Notes: generated from the sequence alone by a model not told the origin. Counted from the first letter of the stretch, positions 16,965 through 26,678 are shown. The stretch: 64,000 nt of DNA from Pseudomonas sp. FP2335 (GCF_030687535.1 NZ_CP117437.1:3493501-3557500), one strand, 5' to 3'. Made by a program: numbers and translations.

Positions 16965-17678
16965 ATGCTAACTTTTTTGTGCCGCCTGGGTTTGATCACC
17001 ATGAGCCTGGCCGCGTTGGGCAATTATGCACTCGCCGCCAATGGCAACCCTCCTTCCTTGTATAGCAGCCTGGCGCGCTCGGCTCCAGAACTCAATCCCA
17101 CTGTACTGAAAAGCGCCCTGAGCGCGATGCAATGTGCGGTCAACAATGGCGAGGAACGCTCCGAGCGCCTGGCCGTGATCGACTACTCCCAGCCCTCGAC
17201 CGCACGTCGGCTATGGATCTTCGACCTGCGCAAAAAGACCCTGGTGCTGCGCGACCTGGTGGCCCATGGCGCCAAGTCCGGGGAAAACTTCGCCACGCAG
17301 TTCTCCAATCGCGAGGGCAGCCATCAATCCAGCCTGGGCCTGTTCCGCACCCAGGAAAGTTATCTGGGCACCCACGGCTACTCGTTGCGCATGGATGGCC
17401 TGGAACCGGGCTTCAATGATCAGGCCCGCGACCGTGCGCTGGTGATCCATGCGGCCGATTACGTCAGCCCCCTGTGGAGCAAGCGCGAAGGCCGTATCGG
17501 CCGCAGCCAGGGCTGTCCCGCCGTGCGCCCGCAGGTGGCACGCCAGGTGGTAGACAAACTCAAGGATGGGCAGTTCATGTTTTCCTGGTATCCGGACCAG
17601 CACTGGCTGAAGTCGTCGACCTACCTCAACTGCAAACCCCAACAGGTGGCGAGTAGTCGTACAATCCGTGGCGGATAG
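16965..17678 (+). CDS. Secreted L,D-transpeptidase-like catalytic domain protein (YkuD_2 type)
   Basis: A 237-aa exported protein (signal peptide to about residue 25, ALA/A). It is a minimal murein L,D-transpeptidase catalytic domain: VIDYSQPSTARRLWIFDL, then LVIHAADYVSP with His162, and RIGRSQGCPAV with Cys184. There is no peptidoglycan-binding repeat. It starts 40 nt from the divergent YcbB-type gene, so the two may share a promoter region and be expressed under the same conditions. Confidence 0.85.
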   Translation: MLTFLCRLGLITMSLAALGNYALAANGNPPSLYSSLARSAPELNPTVLKSALSAMQCAVNNGEERSERLAVIDYSQPSTARRLWIFDLRKKTLVLRDLVAHGAKSGENFATQFSNREGSHQSSLGLFRTQESYLGTHGYSLRMDGLEPGFNDQARDRALVIHAADYVSPLWSKREGRIGRSQGCPAVRPQVARQVVDKLKDGQFMFSWYPDQHWLKSSTYLNCKPQQVASSRTIRGG

Positions 17679-17708
17679 CCTGTCCCCATCGATAAAAGAG
17701 AGCATCGC

Positions 17709-18455
17709 ATGCTGCTACATACGTCCACCTGGATCGAAGTCGGGCAGTTCCTGGAACGCAGCCGCACGGTGGTGATCCCCATCGGCTCCAACGAACAGCA
17801 CGGCCCCACCGGCCTGCTGGGCACCGATTGGATGTGCCCGGAAATCATCGCCCATGAGGCGCAGAAAAATGCCGACATCCTGATCGGCCCGACTTTCAAT
17901 ATCGGCATGGCCCAGCATCACCTGGGCTTTCCCGGCACCATCTCGCTGCGCCCTTCCACCTTTATTGCTGCGATTGGCGATTGGGTGCGCTCGCTGGCCG
18001 GGCATGGTTTCGACAAGATCCTGTTCCTGAACGGCCACGGCGGCAACATCGCCACGATTGAGGCGGCGTTTTCCGAGCTGTATGCCGAAGCGAGCTTCGC
18101 CCGCCGTCCGGCCGGGTTTGCGCTGAAGCTGGTCAACTGGTGGGACCTGGAAGGCGTCAACGACCTGGCCCAGAAGCAGTTTCCGGTCGGCCATGGCAGC
18201 CATGCCACGCCATCGGAGATTGCAGTGACGCAGTGGGCGTACCCGCAGTCGATCAAGGTCGCCGAGTACTCGCCGCAGATTGCCAACACCGGGCCGATCC
18301 GCGAAGCGCTGGACTTCCGCGCACGTTTCCCCGACGGACGCATGGGCTCGGACCCGGCGCTGGCGACAGTGGAGAAAGGTGGGGAGTTGGTGGCGTTGGC
18401 GGCGCTAGGTTTGGTCAAGACGGTCAACGCGTTCAGCAACGAAGCCAAGCCCTAG
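17709..18455 (+). CDS. Creatininase-family amidohydrolase
   Basis: A 248-aa cytoplasmic metal-dependent amidohydrolase. The metal ligands are seen in order: GSNEQHG (Glu29, His31), GTDW (Asp40), FLNGHGGN (His110) and the glutamate of SHATPSE. Family members hydrolyse creatinine, formylamidopyrimidines (pyrroloquinoline and F420 related cases) or similar cyclic amides. The neighbours give no clue to substrate. A GA-rich stretch upstream of the ATG serves as ribosome binding site. Confidence 0.85.
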   Translation: MLLHTSTWIEVGQFLERSRTVVIPIGSNEQHGPTGLLGTDWMCPEIIAHEAQKNADILIGPTFNIGMAQHHLGFPGTISLRPSTFIAAIGDWVRSLAGHGFDKILFLNGHGGNIATIEAAFSELYAEASFARRPAGFALKLVNWWDLEGVNDLAQKQFPVGHGSHATPSEIAVTQWAYPQSIKVAEYSPQIANTGPIREALDFRARFPDGRMGSDPALATVEKGGELVALAALGLVKTVNAFSNEAKP

Positions 18456-18474
18456 GTCACACACAGATCAAAAA

Positions 18475-18494
18475 TGTGGGAGCCCGCTCCCACA
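18475..18494. terminator. Short perfect hairpin between convergent genes
   Basis: TGTGGGAGC and GCTCCCACA with a 2-nt loop form a 9-bp stem, preceded by AAAA. It lies 20 bp after the creatininase stop and 37 bp after the stop of the convergent lipoprotein gene. It is a minimal REP unit that could end both transcripts. Confidence 0.5.
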
Positions 18495-18530
18495 CAAACC
18501 CAGCTCAACAGTGGATTGGTGCTGTGCAGA

Positions 18531-18872
18531 CTACTTGCACTCCTGCGCCACCAACTCCAACCGCGACGGCGTCAGCGTCGATGCCAACGGCTTGCGCTCA
18601 TACAAGAACACCTTGGTTCCGTCCTGGGTCTTGTAGGCCTCCAGCACATCATCCGCCGCAATCTTGCTGGTCAACACCACCTTGGCGTGACGCGAGTTCT
18701 GCGTGACGGTCGAGGTGATGCCGTGTTTTTCAAGCTTTGGCAGCACACACTGGGCATAGCCTTCAGGGGTCTTGGCGGTGAGCAGGGTCAATGTCGGCGC
18801 ATTCGGGGCAGACACACAACCGGCCAGCCACAGTGAAGCAAAGGCCAGGGCCGGGGCGAAAAAATAACGCAT
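18531..18872 (-). CDS. Small predicted lipoprotein
   Basis: A 113-aa lipoprotein: signal peptide with lipobox LAGC (Cys19), then a short globular domain (EGYAQCVLPKLEKHGITSTV, VVLTSKIAADDVLEAYK) with one further Cys near each end. No known family recognised. It lies 34 nt downstream of the 18907-19551 gene on the same strand, so the two exported proteins probably form an operon. Confidence 0.7.
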   Translation of the reverse strand: MRYFFAPALAFASLWLAGCVSAPNAPTLTLLTAKTPEGYAQCVLPKLEKHGITSTVTQNSRHAKVVLTSKIAADDVLEAYKTQDGTKVFLYERKPLASTLTPSRLELVAQECK

Positions 18873-18906
18873 ATAAATTCCTGAAAAAATAACAAAAAAG
18901 TTCACA

Positions 18907-19551
18907 TCAACCGGCTTGGACCAACGCCTTGAGCGATGCATCAAACCGTTGCAAGGCCGCTTGCTGGACATCCCGCTGCTGTTCGATCTGCGCGGCAATT
19001 TCCGGCGCCGCCTTGTCATGCACCCACACCGACGGTACTTGCCGACGCACAGCACCTTCGGCCTTGGCGATGTATTGCAGGTTCGCGTTGTAGAACCGTG
19101 CGATAAAACGTGCCTCGACCTGATCGTTCCGCGGAGTCAGCAGTTGATTGTGGGTATCGAGCATCACCACCACATCGGGGTGTGCCTGCACCAGGGCATC
19201 CAGGTTGTCGTAGACGGTGACCGACAAAAAGGTGCCTTGCAGCGAGTTTATCAACCAGTCGATAGCCAGTTCCGGGTCGGAACTGTTGACGAACGCCTGG
19301 CGGATACGCTCGTCGAGGGCATCCCTGGCGCCGTTCAAGGCCATGTCATGGTAGCGTTCAAGGTAACTGAGGTTGTCGCGGGTATTGTCGCTTAACAACA
19401 CCCCTACCGACTGCGCATGTTGCAGGGAGTCTACGCTAGCGTCGATAGGTAGCAAATGGCTACTATTCAAATCATCGGCGATGGCCGCGTTGTTCATGGC
19501 CACCGAGCCCAGCATCACCAGCATCAAACCCAGCTGAATTATCGTCCTCAT
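18907..19551 (-). CDS. Exported protein of unknown function, 214 aa
   Basis: A signal peptide (to about residue 25, AAIA/D) is followed by a soluble alpha/beta domain: VGVLLSDNTRDNLSYLERY, RIRQAFVNSSDPELAIDWL, LDALVQAHPDVVVMLDTH. The C-terminal part is helical. The pattern of a nucleotide-binding-like strand and DTH is reminiscent of envelope proteins that act with a small lipoprotein, but no family can be named. It is upstream of, and probably cotranscribed with, the lipoprotein gene. Confidence 0.65.
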   Translation of the reverse strand: MRTIIQLGLMLVMLGSVAMNNAAIADDLNSSHLLPIDASVDSLQHAQSVGVLLSDNTRDNLSYLERYHDMALNGARDALDERIRQAFVNSSDPELAIDWLINSLQGTFLSVTVYDNLDALVQAHPDVVVMLDTHNQLLTPRNDQVEARFIARFYNANLQYIAKAEGAVRRQVPSVWVHDKAAPEIAAQIEQQRDVQQAALQRFDASLKALVQAG

Positions 19552-19682
19552 CGCGCGTTTCCTTGAACAGCGTTTCGATGGGACAATTCTGCGCTTTTCC
19601 TGAAAAAACAGAACTTGCGATCCGTGATGGTGACTATTATCTGAACCAATAGTGCCTAGATAAAAATAGATAAGGACCCGCC

Positions 19683-19928
19683 ATGAAGCCCCACCAGAAA
19701 ACCTTCGACCGTATCCGCGATGCCGTACTGCCGGAGTTTCGCGAGCGGATCGCCGACTACCTGGTCGACTATGAGACGGTACTACAGGACGAAACGGCCG
19801 ACGCCGAGCAACGTTGCGCCAGCGCCCAGCAATTGCGCGGTTACCTGCGTGGTTTGAACACCACACGGGTACTGGGCATGGCCGACTGGGAAGACCTGGA
19901 CCGTCGCGTGGCCCAGGAATGGCTTTAA
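19683..19928 (+). CDS. Small conserved-looking protein, 81 aa
   Basis: Starts at ATG 19683 and encodes an acidic, helical cytoplasmic protein (MKPHQKTFDRIRDAVLPEF, QRCASAQQLRGYLRGLN). Codon use is normal for the window, and the gene fits exactly between a divergent and a convergent gene, which supports its being real. No function can be inferred. Confidence 0.55.
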   Translation: MKPHQKTFDRIRDAVLPEFRERIADYLVDYETVLQDETADAEQRCASAQQLRGYLRGLNTTRVLGMADWEDLDRRVAQEWL

Positions 19929-19932
19929 ACCG

Positions 19933-20565
19933 CTAGAGCGCAGGCCGCTGCAGGTTGACCCAGGCTTGTACCGACGGCCGCTGCCATTGGCGTTGCGCAT
20001 AGGCGACCAACTCGGCGGGCACGCTGTCGCCATTGAGAATCAGGCGATTGAGCATCACGGCCAGGTCCACATCGGCAATCGACCACGTGCCAAACAGAAA
20101 GTCCGGGTTACCCGCCAACAGCGCCTGTGCCGCACTGATCAACTTCTGCGCGGCAGCCTGGGCCGCAGGCGACAAGGGCGGCATCTTTTGCCCGTAGAAC
20201 ACCACCAGCGTCGAACGTTCCTGGCGGATGGGCAGCAAATCGCTGCGCAACCACGCCTGGACCTGCCGCGCCCTCGCCCGCTGCTTGGGGTCGACGGGGT
20301 ACACCACCGTCGCGGGGTACGCCTCGTCCAGATACTCGGTGATTGCCGAGGATTCCGACAGGGCAAAGTCACCGTCCACCAGGGTTGGCACGCGTTGAGT
20401 CAGGGACAATTGGGTGAAATCCGCAGCCTGCTGTTGCGCCGAGTCCAAGTCCAGGGTCTGCGTATCAAACGCCAAGCCCTTCTCGCGCAGCGCGACAAAT
20501 ACCGACATCGCGTAGGGGCTGGTGAACTGGGCATCAACGTACAGGCGCAACGAGGGTGAGTTCAT
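19933..20565 (-). CDS. yfcF: Glutathione S-transferase, YfcF-like
   Basis: A 210-aa GST. The thioredoxin-like N-terminal domain (LYVDAQFTSPYAMSVFVALREKG, then QRVPTLVDGD and SESSAITEYLDE, the glutathione-binding loop) is followed by the helical domain. The SPY start of helix 1 and the overall pattern match E. coli YfcF, which is linked to peroxide and detoxification chemistry. The C-terminal NPDFLFGTWSIADVDLAVML is the GST N-capping region. It is monocistronic. Confidence 0.8.
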   Translation of the reverse strand: MNSPSLRLYVDAQFTSPYAMSVFVALREKGLAFDTQTLDLDSAQQQAADFTQLSLTQRVPTLVDGDFALSESSAITEYLDEAYPATVVYPVDPKQRARARQVQAWLRSDLLPIRQERSTLVVFYGQKMPPLSPAAQAAAQKLISAAQALLAGNPDFLFGTWSIADVDLAVMLNRLILNGDSVPAELVAYAQRQWQRPSVQAWVNLQRPAL

Positions 20566-20663
20566 GACAGGGCTCCTTGGGTGAAAGCCCACGTTACGAG
20601 ATGGCTGGCAAGAAAGACAATGGCAGCTTTTTATAGGGGCATTCCTGGCGGGAATGCTGGGAC

Positions 20664-21200
20664 CTATCCGGCGAACCCGCCCTTGTCCAAAAAGGCCTGC
20701 TCGTGCTCAGTGCTGACGCGGGCCAACACCCTGTTGCGATGAGGAAACCGCCCGAAGCGCTGAATAATCTCGGCATGTTCCTTGGCCCAGTGGTAGGTGT
20801 TGGCGTCCAGCACCTGGTTGAGCACCAGGGAACGCTGCTGGTCCACCGGGTCTTCCGAATGCTCAAACGGTAAGTAGCAGAACGCACGCAAGGCAGGCTC
20901 GATCAACTGGTCCAACCCGGCCTCGACCATGCGCCCGGCATACAAGCGCGCCAACGGGTCGGTGGCGAACATATGGGCAGTGCCGCGAAAGGCATTGCGC
21001 GGGTATTGGTCGAGCAGGATCAGCAGGGCCAGGGCGCCCTCTGCCGAGTCCAGCCAGCTTTCCAGCTCACGGCGGGCGGCTTGCAGGTGGGCGCTGTGGA
21101 AGGTGTCGCGGAAGCTGGCGTCGAAGGCCTCGTCCTTGGCGAACCAGCGTTTGGGGCCGGCGTGTTGCCAGAAGTCGATGACGGTTTTCGGGGTGGTCAT
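20664..21200 (-). CDS. DUF924-family protein
   Basis: A 178-aa helical protein of the DUF924 family, recognisable by IDFWQHAGPKRWFAKDEAFD, ALLILLDQYPRNAFRGTA, YLPFEHSEDPVDQQRS and GRFPHRNRVLARVSTEHE. The structures known for this family are TPR-like; the role is unknown. The ATG at 21200 gives the standard length. Confidence 0.85.
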   Translation of the reverse strand: MTTPKTVIDFWQHAGPKRWFAKDEAFDASFRDTFHSAHLQAARRELESWLDSAEGALALLILLDQYPRNAFRGTAHMFATDPLARLYAGRMVEAGLDQLIEPALRAFCYLPFEHSEDPVDQQRSLVLNQVLDANTYHWAKEHAEIIQRFGRFPHRNRVLARVSTEHEQAFLDKGGFAG

Positions 21201-21346
21201 GGTGAAGGCCTGCGAAAGCGGTTTGGCAGACCTTAGCAGAATCCAAGGCACGACGAAGCTCGCTCCCACAGGTTAGAAACCGACAGCGGGCAGATTAATG
21301 TTATAGAATAACACCCGCTTTCCCCTCTACCCTGCGACCCTTGCCC

Positions 21347-22501
21347 ATGACCGACGCTGTCCCCCTGCGCCAACGCCTGCTTTCCATCGACGCCCTGCGC
21401 GGCCTGGTGATCCTGTTCATGCTGCTGGACCACGTGCGCGAAACCTTCCTGCTGCACCGTCAAGTCAGCGACCCGATGAGCATCGACAGCACCGAACCCA
21501 GCCTGTTTATCAGTCGCACCCTCGCCCACCTGTGTGCGCCGGTGTTTGTCTTGCTCACCGGCTTGTCGGCGTGGCTGTACGGCCAGAAATACCAGGGCCG
21601 CCGCGATGTGTCGGCGTTTCTGTTCAAGCGCGGGCTGTTTCTAGTGGTGCTGGAATTCACCCTGGTCAACTTCGCCTGGACCTTCCAGATGCCGCCAGCA
21701 GTGATCTACCTGCAAGTCATCTGGGCAATTGGCGTGAGCATGCTCGCCCTCGCCGCCTTGGTGTGGTTGCCGCGGCCGCTGTTGATCGCCGTGGCGATTG
21801 GGATTATCGCCGGGCACAACCTGCTGGATGGCCTGCACTTCGGGCCGGGCTCGATGCTGCAGAACGGTTGGGCGATCCTGCATGAGCGCAGTTGGATCGA
21901 GGTCGGCGACAACCTGCGCCTGCGCATCACCTACCCGGTGCTGCCGTGGATCGGCGTGATTGCCTTGGGCTACGGCCTCGGCCCGTGGTTCGCCAACGGC
22001 TCACCGCCGCTGCTGCGTCAGCGCTATTTGGCGTTGGCGGGCGTGACTGGGTTGGTCGGCTTTGTGCTGTTGCGTGCGTTCAATGGTTACGGGGAGAAGC
22101 CTTGGCAGAGCTATGACAGTGGCGTGCAGACGTTGATGAGCTTTTTCAACGTGACCAAATATCCGCCTTCGCTGCTGTTCCTGGCGCTGACCTTGGGCAT
22201 CGGTCTGCTGCTGTTGCTGGCGTTTGAACGGGCCGGGCACGCACGTTGGATCGGCCTACTGGCCACGTTTGGCGCGGCGCCGATGTTCTTTTATCTGCTG
22301 CATTTGTATGTGCTGAAAGTGTTCTATGTGGCTTGTATTGCGCTGTTTGGCCTTAATCATGGCAGCTATTTCGGCGTCGACGGTATGGGCGCAATTTGGC
22401 TGGTAGCGCTGTTGCTGCCGTTGGTGCTGTATCCGCCCGTGCGTTGGTTTGCGGGGCTCAAAGCACGGCGTCGTGACTTGGCCTGGCTCAAATACCTCTG
22501 A
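21347..22501 (+). CDS. DUF1624-family polytopic membrane protein (HGSNAT-like)
   Basis: A 384-aa inner-membrane protein with about ten hydrophobic segments. The opening RLLSIDALRGLVILFMLLDHVRE is the classic start of the heparan-alpha-glucosaminide acetyltransferase-like DUF1624 family, with the conserved Asp, Arg-Gly and His. The family moves acyl groups across membranes, but bacterial substrates are mostly undefined. The ATG at 21347 is chosen so that the TDAVPLRQRLLSIDALRG start is intact. Confidence 0.82.
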   Translation: MTDAVPLRQRLLSIDALRGLVILFMLLDHVRETFLLHRQVSDPMSIDSTEPSLFISRTLAHLCAPVFVLLTGLSAWLYGQKYQGRRDVSAFLFKRGLFLVVLEFTLVNFAWTFQMPPAVIYLQVIWAIGVSMLALAALVWLPRPLLIAVAIGIIAGHNLLDGLHFGPGSMLQNGWAILHERSWIEVGDNLRLRITYPVLPWIGVIALGYGLGPWFANGSPPLLRQRYLALAGVTGLVGFVLLRAFNGYGEKPWQSYDSGVQTLMSFFNVTKYPPSLLFLALTLGIGLLLLLAFERAGHARWIGLLATFGAAPMFFYLLHLYVLKVFYVACIALFGLNHGSYFGVDGMGAIWLVALLLPLVLYPPVRWFAGLKARRRDLAWLKYL

Positions 22502-22514
22502 CTCTACGCAGGCC

Positions 22515-22609
22515 AAATGTGGGAGTGGGCTTGCTCGCGAATGCGCTGAATCAGCCAGTGAATCCGTTGACTGACACACTGCATTCGCGAGCAAGCCCGC
22601 TCCCACATT
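22515..22609. repeat. REPIN (family A) between convergent genes
   Basis: Inverted arms of about 29 bp built on TGTGGGAGTGGGCTTGCTCG and its complement, with one mismatch, separated by about 37 bp. It fills the gap between the DUF1624 gene and the end of metE, and the TTTTTTT after the right arm could help terminate the upstream gene. Confidence 0.85.
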
Positions 22610-22635
22610 TTTTTGAACCGTGTACTGCTCAGCAA

Positions 22636-24924
22636 TCAGGCCAGTTCAGCACGCAGCTGGCGGGCGGCCGTGACCATGTGAATCAACGCCGCTTCGGTCT
22701 CCGGCCAGCCACGGGTTTTCAAGCCGCAATCCGGGTTCACCCACAAACGCTCGGCCGGAATCCGCTTGGCCGCCTTGCGCAACAAATTGGCCATCTCCGA
22801 CGCATCCGGCACCCGTGGCGAGTGGATGTCGTACACGCCCGGACCGATTTCGTTCGGGTAAGCGAAGGCTTCAAACGCCTCCAGCAACTCCATGTCCGAG
22901 CGCGACGTTTCGATGGTAATCACATCGGCATCCATCGCCGCAATGCTCTCGATCACATCGTTGAACTCGCTGTAGCACATGTGGGTGTGGATCTGGGTTT
23001 CGTCGCGCACACCCGAGGCGCACAGGCGGAATACTTCGGTGGCCCAGTCCAGGTAGTGCTGCCACTGCGCCTGGCGCAACGGCAAACCTTCACGGAACGC
23101 CGCTTCGTCGATCTGCACGATCTTGATGCCGGCCGCCTCCAGGTCCACCACTTCGTCACGAATCGCCAGGGCCAATTGCCGTGCCTGCACTTCGCGGCTC
23201 ACGTCTTCGCGGGGGAATGACCACATCAGCATGGTCACCGGGCCGGTCAGCATGCCCTTCATCACTTTGTGGGTGAGGCCTTGGGCGTAGCGGATCCACT
23301 CCACGGTCATGGCTTTCGGGCGGCTCAGGTCACCAAAAATCACCGCCGGTTTCACGCAACGTGAACCGTAGCTCTGCACCCAACCGAACCGGGTGAACAC
23401 ATAGCCGTCGAGTTGCTCGGCGAAGTACTCAACCATGTCATTACGTTCGGCTTCACCGTGCACCAGCACGTCCAGGCCGAGGTTTTCCTGCACTTCCACG
23501 GCGTGCTTGATCTCGCTGTGCATGGCTTCGACGTATTCGGCTTCGCTCAACTTGCCGGCCTTGTACGACTGGCGCGCCAGGCGGATCGACGCGGTCTGCG
23601 GGAACGAACCGATGGTGGTGGTCGGAAACAGTGGCAGGTTCAGGCCCGCGCGCTGCTGCTCGATACGCTGGGCAAACGGCGACTGGCGCTGGCTGTCCCT
23701 GGCAGTGATCGCCGCAACCCGCGCTTGCACCGCAGGCTTGTGGATACGCGGCGACGCGGCGCGGGCGGCTTGCACGGCACGGCTTTGTGCCAAGGCCGCG
23801 ACAACATTCGCTGCCTCGGGTTGATTGACCGCCTGGGCCAGCACCGCCACTTCGGCGCATTTCTGTACGGCGAATGCCAGCCAGCTTTTCAGCTCCCCAT
23901 CCAGCTGGTCTTCACGCCCCAGGTCCACCGGGCTGTGCAGCAGCGAGCAGGATGGCGCCACCCACAGGCGGTCACCCAACTTGTCATGGGCGTGCTGCAG
24001 CGTCGCCAGGGCTTTTTCCAGGTCGCAGCGCCACACGTTACGGCCGTTGACCACGCCCAGGGACAGCACTTTGTAAGCCGGCAGGCGGTCGAGAATGGTC
24101 GGGTACTGCTCCGGCGCCCGCACCAGGTCGATATGCAAACCATCCACCGGCAGGTTCGCCGCCAAACCGAGGTTCTCTTCCAGCCCACCAAAATAGGTGG
24201 CCACCAGCTTTTTCAGCGGGTCGCGCTGGATCAGGTTGTAGGCACGCTCAAACGCGTTTTTCCAGTCCTGCGGCAGGTCCAGCACCAGGATCGGTTCGTC
24301 GATCTGTACCCACTCAACCCCCAATTCGGCGAGGCGCTGGAAGATCTGGCCATACAGCGGCAGCAGGCGATCGAGCAGGTCGAGCTTGTCGAAGTCGCCG
24401 CCCTTGGCCTTGCCCAGCCACAGGTAAGTCAGCGGGCCGATGATGACTGGCTTGACGTTGTGGCCCAGCTCGCGGGCTTCCTGCACCTCTTCGAACAGTT
24501 GATCCCAGCCCAGGTGGAACTGCTGGTCAGCGCTGAATTCAGGCACCAGGTAGTGGTAGTTGGTGTCGAACCACTTGGTCATCTCCTGGGCGTGGGCGCC
24601 GCCGCAGCAGCTGTCGCTGACGCCACGGGCCATGCCGAACAGGGTGTGCAAGGTGGCTTTGCCATCGGCTGGGCGGAAGCGCTCGGGGATCACGCCAAAC
24701 ATCAGCGAGTGGGTCAGCACCTGGTCATACCAGGCGAAATCCCCGGCGGGCAGCAATTCGAGACCGGCCTGTTTTTGCAGGTCCCAGTGGGTTTTGCGCA
24801 GGTCACGGCCCACGGCGCGCAAGCCAGCTTCATCGAGCTCACCCTTCCAGAACGCTTCCTGCGCTTTTTTCAGTTCACGATCGCGTCCAATGCGCGGAAA
24901 TCCCAGGGAATGAGCGACTGCCAT
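22636..24924 (-). CDS. metE: Cobalamin-independent methionine synthase MetE
   Basis: A 762-aa enzyme transferring a methyl group from methyltetrahydropteroyl-triglutamate to homocysteine. The N-terminal half starts with [16 protein letters not shown]; the catalytic half carries [10 protein letters not shown], the zinc ligands in HTHMCYSEF, and a C-terminal NPDCGLKTR. Full length for MetE. The ATG at 24924 is preceded by GGAG. The 97-bp upstream gap is too short for a cobalamin riboswitch. No metR gene lies next to it. Confidence 0.97.
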   Translation of the reverse strand: MAVAHSLGFPRIGRDRELKKAQEAFWKGELDEAGLRAVGRDLRKTHWDLQKQAGLELLPAGDFAWYDQVLTHSLMFGVIPERFRPADGKATLHTLFGMARGVSDSCCGGAHAQEMTKWFDTNYHYLVPEFSADQQFHLGWDQLFEEVQEARELGHNVKPVIIGPLTYLWLGKAKGGDFDKLDLLDRLLPLYGQIFQRLAELGVEWVQIDEPILVLDLPQDWKNAFERAYNLIQRDPLKKLVATYFGGLEENLGLAANLPVDGLHIDLVRAPEQYPTILDRLPAYKVLSLGVVNGRNVWRCDLEKALATLQHAHDKLGDRLWVAPSCSLLHSPVDLGREDQLDGELKSWLAFAVQKCAEVAVLAQAVNQPEAANVVAALAQSRAVQAARAASPRIHKPAVQARVAAITARDSQRQSPFAQRIEQQRAGLNLPLFPTTTIGSFPQTASIRLARQSYKAGKLSEAEYVEAMHSEIKHAVEVQENLGLDVLVHGEAERNDMVEYFAEQLDGYVFTRFGWVQSYGSRCVKPAVIFGDLSRPKAMTVEWIRYAQGLTHKVMKGMLTGPVTMLMWSFPREDVSREVQARQLALAIRDEVVDLEAAGIKIVQIDEAAFREGLPLRQAQWQHYLDWATEVFRLCASGVRDETQIHTHMCYSEFNDVIESIAAMDADVITIETSRSDMELLEAFEAFAYPNEIGPGVYDIHSPRVPDASEMANLLRKAAKRIPAERLWVNPDCGLKTRGWPETEAALIHMVTAARQLRAELA

Positions 24925-25021
24925 GACTAACAACTCCAATGTCGATATTTATGGCAGCCATTGTCGACAGTCAGCGATAGTGAGACAAACTCATATTATT
25001 CTAGATGATCACAAGATCTAC

Positions 25022-25630
25022 TCATGTTGAGATCAGGTGTACATAGAACGCGTGGAACATGAAATACGCACACACCGCCAGTGCCACGCCCATGCAGCGA
25101 TTGAACACGGTGAACGCCGACGAGCCATTGATCCGCCGTCCGAGCACTGCACCCAGCAGTGAATAAACCCACGGCGCGCCGAACGCACCAACCGCCAGCA
25201 CCGCCGACACAAGCGCGATGGACACCCCGGTGATGTGCGCCGCCGGCAGCATCACACTGGTGATCGGCAACACCGCCATGATGCCCTTGGGGTTGAGCAA
25301 CTGGATCACCAGGCCATTCCAGAACGTGAGGGTTTTGACGGGTGCGGTTGCAGTCGTTTCATCCACGACCGTGCGCGCAGTGAATACCTGATAGGCGAGA
25401 TACAACGTGTACGCCCCGCCAATCAACGAGATGTACGGCAACGCGGCCTGGGAAATGATCGCCTCGCCGGTGTAGCCAAACAGCACAAACAACAGCAGCA
25501 TCGCGCACCCCACACCGATGAAAAACCCGGTGGAACGGCGAAACTGCCCGGTGAGCCCGGCGTTGAGGCCCATGAAATTCACGGGGCCGGGGCTGTACAT
25601 GACGCTGAAGGCGTAGAGGAAGATGTCCAT
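25022..25630 (-). CDS. LysE/RhtB-family amino-acid exporter
   Basis: A 202-aa inner-membrane exporter with about six hydrophobic segments. The family start SPGPVNFMGLNAGLTGQFRRS is present, as is the NPKGIMAVLPITS loop and a hydrophobic C-terminus. The ATG at 25630 gives the usual length. The substrate cannot be told from sequence. It is 97 bp downstream of the metE start on the same strand but has its own upstream region, so operon membership with metE is impossible (metE lies downstream). Confidence 0.85.
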   Translation of the reverse strand: MDIFLYAFSVMYSPGPVNFMGLNAGLTGQFRRSTGFFIGVGCAMLLLFVLFGYTGEAIISQAALPYISLIGGAYTLYLAYQVFTARTVVDETTATAPVKTLTFWNGLVIQLLNPKGIMAVLPITSVMLPAAHITGVSIALVSAVLAVGAFGAPWVYSLLGAVLGRRINGSSAFTVFNRCMGVALAVCAYFMFHAFYVHLIST

Positions 25631-25775
25631 GGAAAACCTGTAGTAGAAGAAGTCTGGCGAGTCTACTGAGGCGTGTTCGGGGAATTCTTGAACGTTTGTG
25701 GTGCGCCCTCGACGGGAGCAAGCTCCCTCGCCACAGGTATAGTGTTTGCCTGCAACTTTCAGGAACGAAAGCAAC

Positions 25776-25862
25776 ATGGATGCCGTCACCCACTGCCATT
25801 GCCGCAAATGCCAGAAAAGCCATGGCGCGGCGCCCGCTGAGACAGGCGCACAGCTGCGTTGA
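25776..25862 (+). pseudogene. Fragment of a GFA-family (CENP-V/GFA) gene
   Basis: A 28-codon frame encodes THCHCRKCQKSHGAA, the zinc-binding core of the glutathione-dependent formaldehyde-activating family, and then stops after a few unrelated residues. The upstream cysteine cluster and the rest of the domain are missing. It lies directly before the repeat array, which may have replaced the 3' part. It is a remnant rather than a working gene. Confidence 0.45.
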
Positions 25863-25896
25863 ATCGAAGGCGACATGGGCTGAATGAAGATCAAAG

Positions 25897-26440
25897 GTGG
25901 ATCAGGCGACATCTCTACCAGCAGTGCCGCCGCTTTCGCAGCCTCGCCAAGGCTCGACAGCTCCCACAGGGAATAGGGTTTGCAGGCTGTGTCAGGTGTA
26001 CACAGTTAAAAAATGTGGGAGCTGGCTTGCCTGCAAAGGCGGCGGATCAGGCGACATCTCTGCCTGCCGTGCCGCCGCTTTCGCAGCCTCGCCAAAGCTC
26101 GACAGCTCCCACAGGGAATAGGGTTTGCAGGCCGTGTCAGGTGTACACAGTTAAAAAATGTGGGAGCTGGCTTGCTTGCGAAGGCGGCGGATCAGGCGAC
26201 ATCTCTGCCTGCCGTGCCGCCGCTTTCGCAGCCTCGCCTAAGCTCGACAGCTCCCACAGGGAATAGGGTTTGCAGGCTGTGTCAGGTGTACACAGTTAAA
26301 AAATGTGGGAGCTGGCTTGCCTGCGAAGGCGGCGGATCAGGCGACATCTCTGCCTGCCGTGCCGCCGCTTTCGCAGCCTCGCCTAAGCTCGACAGCTCCA
26401 CACAGGAGATTGGGTTTGCAGGCTGGAACAGGCATACACC
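25897..26440. repeat. Tandem array with a 145-bp unit (about 3.7 copies)
   Basis: The word ATCAGGCGACATCTCT starts at 25901, 26046, 26191 and 26336, a constant period of 145 bp. Three full units and a partial fourth (to about 26430) are nearly identical, differing by a few substitutions. Each unit has a segment GCCTCGCCAAAGCTCGACAG and, further on, a REP half AATGTGGGAGCTGGCTTGCC. The identity of the copies suggests recent amplification. Bases 26529-26678, up to nspC, show nothing recognisable. Confidence 0.92.
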
Positions 26441-26479
26441 GTTCAAAATGGCGGGTGATGCAGGAAGACCCAGGTGCCC

Positions 26480-26528
26480 GGATTCGGGGCGGCTTCGCCA
26501 CCCGGCGCGGGGCAAGCCCGCTCACTAC
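26480..26528. repeat. Half copy of the family B repeat
   Basis: GGGGCGGCTTCGCCACCC followed by GGCAAGCCCGCTCACTAC is the right arm of the family B hairpin seen at 2484-2581 and 38434-38562, without its partner arm. It follows directly on the 145-bp tandem array. Confidence 0.75.
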
Positions 26529-26678
26529 AAAAACGCTGTCGCTGCACGGACAGTCATACACCTGCGCTACGCTCGTAAACCAAGGGCAGCAAATTCCGCC
26601 CACTAACCTTCCGATTCGCCCCAAGTGCGGGCACAATGCGTGTCCTTTTTTGGCAGGCACCGCCGCAGGCTCTCAAAA

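Noticed and set aside
24925..25021. Cobalamin riboswitch before metE
   Set aside because: The gap is only 97 bp and no B12-box-like sequence was seen.
25897..26440. CRISPR array
   Set aside because: The 145-bp units are contiguous with no unique spacers between short repeats, and no cas genes are near.
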